DNA from: an uncultured Lachnospiraceae bacterium
GTDB lineage: Bacteria; Bacillota; Clostridia; Lachnospirales; Lachnospiraceae
DNA length: 43,706 nt
Reading direction: 5' to 3'
NCBI GenBank assembly: GCA_910578405.1
Contig: CAJTQO010000030.1
Span: 1-43,706 of the forward strand
Under the pieces are notes generated by a model that saw only the letters and a list, made by a program, of their open reading frames with translations, had not been told where the DNA came from and did not search any database. Below are positions 1 to 6,873 of the stretch, piece after piece. Numbering within the stretch: the stretch's first letter is position 1; each line of letters opens with the position of its first letter. The position numbers and the translations under genes are program-made.

Positions 1-1
1 G

Positions 2-145
2 TCCGGGGCTGGGGCAAACCTGTATGGGCTTGGCATGCCGGGGATAGGGGCAGGGCTGTATGGGCTTGGCGCGTCAGGGATAGGGGCGGATTTGTATGGG
101 CTAGGCATGGCAGGGGAGGGGATATCCGGTTATGGCCTGGGAGGG
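2..145 (+). repeat. 36-bp tandem repeat, about 4 copies
   Basis: Units fall at 2-37, 38-73, 74-109 and 110-145. The first three are close to identical around TGTATGGGCTTGGC; the fourth is diverged. The array encodes the 12-residue Gly-rich repeats of the first gene and may extend to the left of the window. Since 36 is a multiple of three, copy changes would not break the frame. Confidence 0.75.
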
Positions 146-445
146 GCCTATGGATTTGGCTTAAACAGCGCAGGGTTGCCTGGTTTGACGGCTGCGGGAG
201 CTTCTTCGGTTGGTTTGGCGGGAAACGGGACTTCCGGCTTGTATATGGATGCGCCAGGCAGTTTCGGTTCTGGCGGGAAGGGACTTGGGACTCACACAGT
301 CAACCGGAGGCGTAGGGAGAGTTCCGGCGCTGGCCAGACAGGCAGATATGGCAATATGGTAAATGCATATAAAAAAACGGCGGAAAGCCGGGAAGGAAGC
401 GTCAGTATACGTGAATACCAGAGCGGACGGAGGGAAAAGGCATGA
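2..445 (+). CDS. Gly-rich tandem-repeat protein, 5'-truncated
   Basis: The frame is open from base 2, so the gene starts before the window; an internal ATG lies at 35. The visible part opens with four 12-residue repeats of the form [S/P]GIGAxLYGLG[M/A], then a Gly/Ala/Ser-rich stretch and a basic, charged tail with an RRRR run near codon 100. There is no visible membrane segment or catalytic motif. The stop codon overlaps the ATG of the next gene (ATGA at 442-445), so the two are probably translationally coupled and work together. The next protein has a similar LYG motif at its N-terminus. I do not recognise the family. The composition suggests a low-complexity, possibly surface or filament-associated protein, but that is only inference. 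Confidence 0.6.
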   Translation, partial: SGAGANLYGLGMPGIGAGLYGLGASGIGADLYGLGMAGEGISGYGLGGAYGFGLNSAGLPGLTAAGASSVGLAGNGTSGLYMDAPGSFGSGGKGLGTHTVNRRRRESSGAGQTGRYGNMVNAYKKTAESREGSVSIREYQSGRREKA

Positions 446-1344
446 TGATAGGGAGCATAGGGCTGTATGGGAATGTGACGGCATATAGGGGGAAAGGAAG
501 AGACGGGCAGCGGGCTGGGGAAACGCGGGGAGCGGACAGGTTTGGAGCCGGATATGAAGAAAAAGCAGCGGAAAATGCGCCAGCAGGGAAAGCGCCAGAT
601 ATGTGGAATGTAACCTGTTCCAGCAACAATCTTGTCCTGCATGGGACAGATACGGCGGACGGAGAGGTTGTGACCGCATGGGTCAATGTGGCGGCAGGAA
701 CTTCCATGACGGTATACAGGCCCGAAGGATTTGATTCGCAACATCCGGTTTACAAGGTGAAAATGTGGGAAGAATCGGGTAAAGTGACGGAATGCATGGT
801 GGATATAGAAAAGGTGGATCCAACGAAATGCAATGCATTGGAGATGTATGCCTATAGCGCCCATTTAAGCAGCAGTGGGGAGTATCCCGGCGCGTTGGAG
901 CGGTTTTTAATGGCGCAGGCCCATCAGAGGGATTCCATATCCGGATATAGCGGCAAAAACTTATTGGATAAGACAGACTGGCTCAAGGTATTAGAAAAGG
1001 TGATGCAGATGCAGAGCCAGGTGGGAAATCTGCAAGGGTATCTGGATTATAAAGGCTTCCATGATTTTCTTGGTAAGAAAGCGGCGCAGGGGCAGGCCGG
1101 TGAGGGTAAGGGGAAAACGGAAAAGGAAAGCCAGGTGGATGCCAATGTCCAGGTGAAAGCGGATGGTTCGCGTATATTGGTTATGACAAGACGGCTTGGA
1201 GGGATGGCTACGACGACCAGCGTGGAAATATCCAAGCCAACCAAATTGCCCAATGAGGGGAAGGGGCAGCAGGAGATAGGAAAGGCGGGGGATACAGGCA
1301 AAGGGGAAGGGACAGACGGGATGGGGGAAGAGCAGGGGAAGTGA
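442..1344 (+). CDS. Conserved-type protein of unknown function, 300 aa
   Basis: The start ATG overlaps the stop of the upstream Gly-rich gene. The N-terminal 50 residues are basic and Gly-rich (SIGLYGNVTAYRGKG). Residues about 50-125 look like a compact beta-rich segment with a WNVTCSSNNLVLHGTD start. Residues 125-215 are helical and include a conserved-looking MYAYSAHLSSSGEYPGALERF stretch (start at about residue 133). The C-terminal 90 residues are charged, low-complexity linker rich in Gly, Lys and Glu. No signal peptide or membrane segment is visible. I do not recognise a named domain. Position just upstream of a glycan island and coupling to a repeat protein are the only functional hints. 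A strong hairpin follows the stop. Confidence 0.7.
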   Translation: MMIGSIGLYGNVTAYRGKGRDGQRAGETRGADRFGAGYEEKAAENAPAGKAPDMWNVTCSSNNLVLHGTDTADGEVVTAWVNVAAGTSMTVYRPEGFDSQHPVYKVKMWEESGKVTECMVDIEKVDPTKCNALEMYAYSAHLSSSGEYPGALERFLMAQAHQRDSISGYSGKNLLDKTDWLKVLEKVMQMQSQVGNLQGYLDYKGFHDFLGKKAAQGQAGEGKGKTEKESQVDANVQVKADGSRILVMTRRLGGMATTTSVEISKPTKLPNEGKGQQEIGKAGDTGKGEGTDGMGEEQGK

Positions 1345-1365
1345 TTTTCTGTAAAGATGGCATGG

Positions 1366-1405
1366 CAATAAGGGCTATCCAGGCGTGACTGGATGGCCCT
1401 TATTG
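1366..1405 (+). terminator. Long stem-loop after the 442-1344 gene
   Basis: Arms at 1366-1382 and 1389-1405 pair over 17 bp with a single G-T wobble and a 6-nt loop. The hairpin lies 22 bp after the stop codon. It lacks a clear run of T on its 3' side, so it may be an imperfect terminator or an mRNA-stabilising hairpin. It separates the two upstream genes from the regulatory region and island. Confidence 0.55.
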
Positions 1406-1658
1406 TGTGGAAGGGAGAGGTTTTATGAAATTATGCAAGCTTGGTGGCGCCAAGGATAGGACGATTTTCTGCCGCTGGCATTGGACAGACGATGGCTTAT
1501 GCAGAAGACAGTGGTGAATTAGAAAGCAAGAACCAAAACGGTTTGCATATTGGAATGCATTTGTATTGTGAAATGATAGGGCAGTAGAGATAAAGATTTT
1601 CATATGCCGTTCTGTGAAGAGTGTAAGGTGAAATTCTTGACAACAGGCAAAATTTGAA
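1406..1658. other. Intergenic stretch without a convincing gene
   Basis: This is the first part of a 514-bp gene-free gap. A short frame at 1424-1516 (30 codons) follows a possible ribosome binding site but encodes nothing recognisable. An antisense frame across 1400-1669 has no ribosome binding site or plausible protein composition. A TTGACA hexamer sits at 1637-1642, but there is no good -10 at the normal distance. Confidence 0.5.
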
Positions 1659-1708
1659 AGAAAAAGCAATATCCAAAAAAGTATACTTTTTTGGATATTG
1701 CTTTTTCT
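1659..1708. promoter_or_regulatory. Perfect 50-bp palindrome (site 1)
   Basis: Bases 1659-1683 are the exact reverse complement of 1684-1708, with no spacer. The central 26 bp (half-site ATCCAAAAAAGTA) occurs again, identical, at 1807-1832. The two centres are 136 bp apart, close to 13 turns of B-DNA, so proteins bound at both would face the same side. The half-site resembles the ATCaAAAA-type half-sites of serine invertase crossover sites (hix/gix), which fits the recombinase-like gene just downstream. Alternative: the outer GC plus T5 flank of this copy could let it act as a weak bidirectional terminator. Confidence 0.75.
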
Positions 1709-1806
1709 CTTAAAACTGTTCCAATTATATTACGATATGTTTAAAAAAGCAATAGGAATTATTAATTTTTTTGTTATTTTGACGAAAATTTCACACAAAC
1801 AAAAAT
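1709..1806. other. 98-bp AT-rich segment between two palindromic sites
   Basis: The segment is very AT-rich, encodes nothing convincing, and is bounded by two identical palindromic cores. Geometry is that of an invertible or loopable element. It holds the tentative -35 at 1779-1784. Because the sites are fully symmetric, recombination between them could in principle invert or delete the segment, but the adjacent recombinase homologue looks inactive. Confidence 0.4.
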
Positions 1807-1832
1807 ATCCAAAAAAGTATACTTTTTTGGAT
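1807..1832. promoter_or_regulatory. Perfect 26-bp palindrome (site 2), likely operator
   Basis: This is an exact copy of the core of the palindrome at 1659-1708, ending 26 bp before the start codon of the recombinase-like gene. A possible -35 (TTGACG, 1779-1784) lies upstream, which would put a -10 at the left edge of the palindrome. That arrangement suggests a binding site overlapping the promoter of the downstream gene, as in autoregulation. The -10 itself is poor, so the promoter is tentative. Confidence 0.65.
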
Positions 1833-1858
1833 TATAAGATGAAAAGAGGAGAATATCC

Positions 1859-2488
1859 ATGGGGAAAATATACGGATATATTCGGGTGTTGTCTGCAGAG
1901 CAGGATGTGGATGGGCAAATTGCCATGCTGCATGAAATGCAAGTGACGGATAAGGATATCTTTATTGACAGGCCAGAAGAGGAGGATGGTTTCCCGCAGT
2001 ACCAGAAACTTTTGAAAAAACTGAAGAACAGAGATTTATTTTATATGAGCAGCCTTTATATGCTTGGATATGATTATGGAGAGATTGGGAAGCAATGGAG
2101 GTTTCTGACAAAGGAAAAGAAAGTGGATGTGGTAGTGTTGGATTTGCCTCCAGTGGACACAAGACGCGGAAAAACGCAGTATGGGACATTGGTGAGCGAT
2201 GTGGTGCTTTCCATGCTTGAGTATGCTTCGAATATGGAGTGGATGGAGCGTAAGCAACGGCAGAGGGCTGGAATTGAACGGGCGAAGAGTAGAGGGGTGC
2301 AGTTTGGCAGGCCGGAATTGCCGTGGTCAGAGAATTTTGAGAAAGCTTACCAGATGTGGAGACGGAAGGAAATCAGAGGGAGAGACGCCGCAAAACTTTG
2401 TAATATTTCGAGCGCTTTGTTTTATAAGAGAGCGGGGATGTTGAAAGAGATGGAAGAAGGGGAGTATGATGCCGGAAACGGTGTGTAG
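1859..2488 (+). CDS. Catalytically dead serine-recombinase homologue, probable DNA-binding regulator
   Basis: The fold is that of a small resolvase/invertase: an N-terminal catalytic-like domain (residues 1-125), the long E-helix (about 118-145) ending in GVQFGRP, and a C-terminal helix-turn-helix (about 160-195). Against gamma-delta resolvase the active site is gone: Ser10 is Leu11, Arg45 is Phe45, Asp67 is Tyr67, Arg68 is Met68, Arg71 is Tyr71 and Arg125 is Trp128. Only Arg8 (Arg9) and Glu124 (Glu127) remain. A Ser does sit one place later (Ser12). The start follows an AGAGGAG site at 1845-1851. Loss of several catalytic residues with the fold and DNA-binding parts intact points to a regulator rather than a decayed gene. 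The two upstream palindromes are its probable targets, and the downstream island its probable regulon (inference). Confidence 0.8.
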   Translation: MGKIYGYIRVLSAEQDVDGQIAMLHEMQVTDKDIFIDRPEEEDGFPQYQKLLKKLKNRDLFYMSSLYMLGYDYGEIGKQWRFLTKEKKVDVVVLDLPPVDTRRGKTQYGTLVSDVVLSMLEYASNMEWMERKQRQRAGIERAKSRGVQFGRPELPWSENFEKAYQMWRRKEIRGRDAAKLCNISSALFYKRAGMLKEMEEGEYDAGNGV

Positions 2489-2572
2489 GATGTCTTATGA
2501 CTTGTTTTGGGGCGCATTTTGGATAAACGTGGTAAGAAAATAGTGTAAGTGGAGCAGAGACGGATAAGTGGA

Positions 2573-3166
2573 ATGATAGGAAAACAATATATTGATGAAT
2601 TAATAGAAAGACTTTGGGAAGTGGAAATATGGGAAGGCAGAGAGCGAAAATGCGAAGATTACAATATAGGAATCAGGCTTTTGCTAAAAACCTTTTTTGA
2701 GCATAAGGAAATGGAATCCCGGCTGTTTTTCATAGGGAATGGAGGAAGTGCAGCTATTGCGAGTCACATGACTGCGGATTTTATGAAAAATGGCGGTATG
2801 AATACTTACAGTCTCTATGACAATGCCGTTGCTACATGCATGGGGAATGATTATGGGTATGAGTTTATATTTTCCAGGCCCATGGAATTTCTTGTAAAGG
2901 AAAATGATTTGATAGTGGCTATTAGCAGTTCGGGAAATTCACAGAACATTGTTCGTGCGATAGAAACTACGAAAAATAGGAAAGCGTCAGTTATTACATT
3001 TACAGGATTTAGCAGGGAGAATAGGGTGAAAAAGATGGGGGACATTAATGTGTATGTGCCAAGCAATAAATACGGCATGGTGGAATCCATTCATAATCTG
3101 ATTCTGCAGCAGATAGTGGATATGATAATGGAAAAAGACGGAGGGAAAAAATGGTTTCATTGGTGA
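2573..3166 (+). CDS. gmhA: GmhA-like sedoheptulose-7-phosphate isomerase (SIS domain)
   Basis: GmhA converts sedoheptulose 7-phosphate to D-glycero-D-manno-heptose 7-phosphate, the first step to nucleotide heptoses. The sequence carries the phosphosugar loop FIGNGGSAAIASHM, the GNDYGYEFIFSR signature, the second loop ISSSGNSQN and a C-terminal ExIHxLIxQQ helix; both His residues expected in the GmhA active site are present. Length (about 197 aa) is normal for the family. The start is uncertain: ATG 2573 gives the family-like N-terminus, while an in-frame GTG at 2549 would add eight residues; neither has a strong ribosome binding site. The 3' end overlaps the next gene by 16 bp. It is the first gene of the island. 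The HldE-like gene two positions downstream supports the heptose reading. Confidence 0.85.
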   Translation: MIGKQYIDELIERLWEVEIWEGRERKCEDYNIGIRLLLKTFFEHKEMESRLFFIGNGGSAAIASHMTADFMKNGGMNTYSLYDNAVATCMGNDYGYEFIFSRPMEFLVKENDLIVAISSSGNSQNIVRAIETTKNRKASVITFTGFSRENRVKKMGDINVYVPSNKYGMVESIHNLILQQIVDMIMEKDGGKKWFHW

Positions 3167-4143
3167 CAGGCGGATGTGGATTTATAGGTTCCCATGTGGT
3201 GGATAGATTGTTGGAAGAGGGGCATACGGTTAGGGTGATTGATAATTGGACAACAGGCCGGCCGGAGAATCTGGAGCATCAGAAGGGCAGAGAGAATTTG
3301 ACTGTTTATCACATGGACATTAGAAACAAAGCGGAAATTGCGCCGGTGTTTCAGGACGTGGATTATATCTTCCATTTGGCGGCGTTGGCGGATATCGTGC
3401 CATCCATTCAGAAGCCAGAGGAATATTATTCATCCAATGTTTTGGGAACGTACAATGTAACGGAATGCGCAAGAGAAGCAGGGGTAAGGAAACTTGTGTA
3501 TGCGGCGTCCTCTTCCTGTTATGGGCTTCCGGATGAGTATCCGACAAAAGAGACAGCGGCCATAAGGCCACAATATCCTTACGCTTTGACTAAGAGACTT
3601 GGAGAGGAGATTGCGCTTCATTGGGGACAGGTGTATGGGTTGCCGGTGGTGACGCTGCGGTTGTTTAACGTATATGGGACAAGATCGAGAACATCGGGAA
3701 CTTATGGTGCGGTTTTTGGAGTGTTTCTGGCGCAGAAACTGGCAGGGAAGCCTTTCACTGTGGTAGGGGACGGAAACCAGACGAGGGATTTTACCTATGT
3801 GACGGACGTTGCAGATGCATTTTATACGGCGGCTGTGTCGGATGTAGTTCAGGATACCTTTAATGTTGGAAGCGGTGGATGCTATTCTGTGAATCGGCTC
3901 TGTGATTTATTGGGTGGAGAAGTGACATATATTCCCAAAAGGCCAGGAGAACCGGATTGCACATTTGCGGATACATCGAGGATTGAAAGCCGGCTGGGAT
4001 GGAAGGCGAAGGTGACATTTGAAGAAGGCGTACAGAAGGTATTGGACAATATAGATTATTGGAGGGCCGCGCCAGTGTGGACGCCGGACAGTATCGGGGT
4101 GGCGACGGAGGACTGGTTTAGGTACCTTGGGAAGGATAAGTAG
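3151..4143 (+). CDS. Extended SDR nucleotide-sugar epimerase/dehydratase
   Basis: NAD(P)-dependent sugar-nucleotide epimerase of the GalE/WcaG group, 330 aa, cytoplasmic. The N-terminus has the Rossmann glycine motif GGCGFIGSH; the catalytic site is visible as AASSSCYG with YPYALTK (Tyr-x3-Lys). The GDGNQTRDFTYVTDVADA stretch is typical of the substrate-binding half. It overlaps the GmhA-like gene by 16 bp and is followed 20 bp later by the HldE-like gene, so it likely acts on the nucleotide heptose made by them, for example as a 4- or 6-epimerase. Sequence alone does not fix the substrate; a UDP-hexose 4-epimerase role is the main alternative. Confidence 0.85.
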   Translation: MVSLVTGGCGFIGSHVVDRLLEEGHTVRVIDNWTTGRPENLEHQKGRENLTVYHMDIRNKAEIAPVFQDVDYIFHLAALADIVPSIQKPEEYYSSNVLGTYNVTECAREAGVRKLVYAASSSCYGLPDEYPTKETAAIRPQYPYALTKRLGEEIALHWGQVYGLPVVTLRLFNVYGTRSRTSGTYGAVFGVFLAQKLAGKPFTVVGDGNQTRDFTYVTDVADAFYTAAVSDVVQDTFNVGSGGCYSVNRLCDLLGGEVTYIPKRPGEPDCTFADTSRIESRLGWKAKVTFEEGVQKVLDNIDYWRAAPVWTPDSIGVATEDWFRYLGKDK

Positions 4144-4163
4144 AAAGAGGCAAGGATGCTGCT

Positions 4164-5702
4164 ATGGGAAAAATAGTCTCTAAGGATGAATTTAAGAACG
4201 GAATAAGACAGAAAATAAAAGAAGCAGGCAAGACAATAGCTTTGTGTCATGGTGTGTTCGATTTGATGCATCCAGGGCATATTATCCATTTGGAGCAGGC
4301 AAAAAAGATGGCGGATATTTTGGCCGTGTCTGTCACAGCGGCAAAATATGTGCGCAAAGGTCCGGGAAGGCCATATTTTGGAGATGAAATGCGGATAAAA
4401 GTATTGGCTGCATTAGAATGCATAGATTACATTATGCTTTCGGAAGGATACACCGCAGACGATATTATTGAAAGTGTGGAGCCGGACATTTATGTGAAAG
4501 GCGCAGAGTATGCCAAGGCCGAGGATGACATCACCGGGAAGATAGCAGAGGAGAAGAAGCTGGTGGAGAAGCATGGGGGGAGGATTGCGTTTACTTCCGG
4601 GGATGTGTTCAGTTCCACAAAGCTGATAAATACTGCGATGTCAGGATTGCCGGAGGAAGTCAGGCGCTTTATGGGGGATTTCAAGACGAGGCATACTATG
4701 GAGGAAGTCCGGGCATATGCGCAGAGGGCCGAAAGGTTAAAGGCGTTAGTAATCGGTGATGTGATTATTGACAAGTATACCTACTGCAATGTACAGGGAA
4801 TTATGTCAAAGGATATGGGGTATTCAGCGAGATTGGGATATTCGGAAGAGTATTTGGGAGGAGCGGTTGCGATTGCAAGGCATCTTGCTTCCTTTTCGAA
4901 AGAAGTGACGTTGATGTCGGTTATTGGCAATGAGGAAGGGATAAGACAGAAACTCTTTGAAGAACTGGCGGACAGAGTGCAGCTAAATCTGATGTATAGT
5001 GAGACTTTTCCTTCGATTATGAAGCACAGATATCTTACACGGAATGAAAAGAGGGAGGAGTATCGGAAGATTTTTGCCATTAACAATATACCGGAGCATA
5101 TGCAATATGAAGAAGAAGTGCGCAGGGGGTTCCAGGAGAAACTGGAAGCGCAGATAGAAGATTATGACGTGGTATTCCTGTGTGATTTTGGTCATGGATT
5201 GGTGGATAAAAAGGTTATGGATATTGTTCAGATGAAAGCGAAATATTTAGCATTGAACTGTCAGACGAATTCATCGAACAAGGGGTTAAATATTATTACG
5301 AAGTATAACAGGGCGGACGTGTTTACTCTTGATCAACAGGAATTGAAGTTGGCTTTTCCGGAGCATGCGTTGAATGAAAAAGTGGGATTGGCAAAACTGG
5401 CAGAACATCTCAAAGGGGATGGGTGGCTGACGAGAGGATCCAAAGGAGCATATAGCGTATGCGGGAAAGGATATGAGGTAAAGGAATGTCCGGCTTTTAC
5501 GTTGAATGTGAAAGATACCATTGGAGCTGGAGATTCCTTTTTTGCAGTGGCGGGAATTTTTGCAGCGGCAGGAGCGCCAGTGGAAGTAGGAACTTTTGTA
5601 GGAAACATTGGAGGCGCTCTGGGAGCTAACATCGTGGGGAATAAAGATGCGGTGGAGAAAGTGAACGTTTTGAAGTTTGCAAGCACGCTGGTGAATGTAT
5701 AG
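4164..5702 (+). CDS. HldE-like bifunctional protein, nucleotidylyltransferase-kinase in swapped order
   Basis: Residues 1-150 are a cytidylyltransferase-fold domain with GVFDLMHPGH and the KGPGRP and VLAALECIDYIMLSE segments typical of the ADP-transfer half of HldE (RfaE domain II). Residues about 175-510 are a PfkB/ribokinase-type sugar kinase with EYLGGAVAIARHLASF near the substrate site and DTIGAGDSFF at the catalytic and anion-hole region. In Escherichia coli HldE the kinase comes first; here the order is reversed. With the GmhA-like gene it would phosphorylate heptose 7-phosphate at C1 and activate it with a nucleotide. No GmhB phosphatase is seen in the window. Length 512 aa is close to HldE. 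The nucleotide used (ADP versus other) is not proven. Confidence 0.85.
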   Translation: MGKIVSKDEFKNGIRQKIKEAGKTIALCHGVFDLMHPGHIIHLEQAKKMADILAVSVTAAKYVRKGPGRPYFGDEMRIKVLAALECIDYIMLSEGYTADDIIESVEPDIYVKGAEYAKAEDDITGKIAEEKKLVEKHGGRIAFTSGDVFSSTKLINTAMSGLPEEVRRFMGDFKTRHTMEEVRAYAQRAERLKALVIGDVIIDKYTYCNVQGIMSKDMGYSARLGYSEEYLGGAVAIARHLASFSKEVTLMSVIGNEEGIRQKLFEELADRVQLNLMYSETFPSIMKHRYLTRNEKREEYRKIFAINNIPEHMQYEEEVRRGFQEKLEAQIEDYDVVFLCDFGHGLVDKKVMDIVQMKAKYLALNCQTNSSNKGLNIITKYNRADVFTLDQQELKLAFPEHALNEKVGLAKLAEHLKGDGWLTRGSKGAYSVCGKGYEVKECPAFTLNVKDTIGAGDSFFAVAGIFAAAGAPVEVGTFVGNIGGALGANIVGNKDAVEKVNVLKFASTLVNV

Positions 5703-5774
5703 GAAGATGTACATATGTAAGGATATAAACATAAAAGGTGTAGGGAAAATAAGAAAAGGGATGGCGGCTGACAT

Positions 5775-6836
5775 ATGGCGGAGAACTTAAGAATGGATTC
5801 ACATAAACTAATTTACCATCCGGAGGCAGTGGCCAGATGGATGAGAAAGGAGAACATATATCCTATTGAAATAGAGATATCCCCCAGTGGGGCATGCAAT
5901 CACAGGTGTATATTCTGTGCGGTGGATTATATCGGTTACAGGCCGAATTTTCTTGATAGGGACACCATATTGCGGGATATATCTCAGATGTCGAAAAAAG
6001 GGCTTAAAAGCGTTATCTGCTCCGGAGAAGGCGAACCGTTGCTAAACAGGGATATGCCAGACATTGCAAACAGGATAAATGCCTGCGGGGTAGATGTGGC
6101 GATGAGTACCAATGGTGTGTTGCTTACGAAAGAGAAAGCTGAGGATTGTCTTGGAGCCTTTACATGGATTCGTTTTAGCGTAGCGAGCATGGAGGATGAG
6201 TCTTATAACAGAATTCAACGCGGGAAGCAAGGTGATTTGGGCAGAGTAAAAGAGAATCTGGAGGAAGCTGTAAAAATCAAGAGGGACAAAAGGCTCAAGA
6301 CGACCCTTGGCGTACAGTGCCTGTTATTGCCTGACAATATGGCGCAGTTGCCAAGCATGGCAAGGCAGTTGCGGGAAATCGGCGTAGACTACCTGACCAT
6401 TAAACCTTATTCGCAGCATTTACACAGTGAGAACAGCTTCTGGATAGATTATGATGCTATGTTGGAGCTGGAGCAGGAAGTGACAGGTTACGCGACGGAT
6501 GAGTTTGCCGTTTATTTCCGGGCGAATGCTATGAAGAAGATGCATGATGAAAAATGTTATAAGAAATGTTTAGGATTGCCTTTTATGACACATATTGATG
6601 CAGAAGGAAATGTGTGGCCGTGTGTGGCGCATATTGGGGCGGAGGAATTTAGCTACGGGAATATTTATAAACAGACTTTTGAGGAAATATGGGAAGGGGA
6701 AAGGCGGCAGGAGGTTATAAAAAAGCTGTACGGATTAGACATTAACCAGGAATGCAGAGAGGCGTGCAGACTGGATGAAATAAACAAATATTTGGATGAG
6801 TTGGCGCATCCTGGCCCACATGTGAATTTTATATAG
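5775..6836 (+). CDS. Radical SAM/SPASM enzyme, probable sugar-modifying
   Basis: The radical SAM cluster motif CNHRCIFC gives Cys41, Cys45 and Cys48. A GEGEPLLN segment follows (SAM-binding region). The C-terminal SPASM part contains further Cys residues (CYKKC, VWPC, ECREAC) that would hold one or two auxiliary iron-sulfur clusters, with the usual HIDAEGNVWPC and YGNIYKQTFEEIW signatures. Such enzymes mature peptides or act on small molecules, including aminoglycoside sugars. No ribosomal peptide precursor is visible nearby, and the neighbours are nucleotide sugar genes and an aminotransferase, so a sugar dehydrogenation, deoxygenation or epimerisation is the better guess. The 353-aa length is normal. 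It sits 72 bp after the HldE-like gene. Confidence 0.8.
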   Translation: MAENLRMDSHKLIYHPEAVARWMRKENIYPIEIEISPSGACNHRCIFCAVDYIGYRPNFLDRDTILRDISQMSKKGLKSVICSGEGEPLLNRDMPDIANRINACGVDVAMSTNGVLLTKEKAEDCLGAFTWIRFSVASMEDESYNRIQRGKQGDLGRVKENLEEAVKIKRDKRLKTTLGVQCLLLPDNMAQLPSMARQLREIGVDYLTIKPYSQHLHSENSFWIDYDAMLELEQEVTGYATDEFAVYFRANAMKKMHDEKCYKKCLGLPFMTHIDAEGNVWPCVAHIGAEEFSYGNIYKQTFEEIWEGERRQEVIKKLYGLDINQECREACRLDEINKYLDELAHPGPHVNFI

Positions 6837-6873
6837 GAACGGGAGCGCAGACTAGATTAAAAAGCAGAAAGAA

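Noticed and set aside
1400..1669. Antisense open frame of 89 codons in the gene-poor stretch
   Set aside because: No ribosome binding site, improbable composition, and it covers a hairpin and palindrome edge.
1659..1708. Palindrome as an ordinary intrinsic terminator
   Set aside because: Possible, but the stem is AT-rich with no loop and its core is repeated exactly 136 bp away without the T-rich flank, which fits a protein binding site better.
1698..1946. Open frame of 82 codons running through the second palindrome into the recombinase-like gene
   Set aside because: It overlaps the real start at 1859 in another frame and reads through the regulatory repeats; no plausible ribosome binding site.
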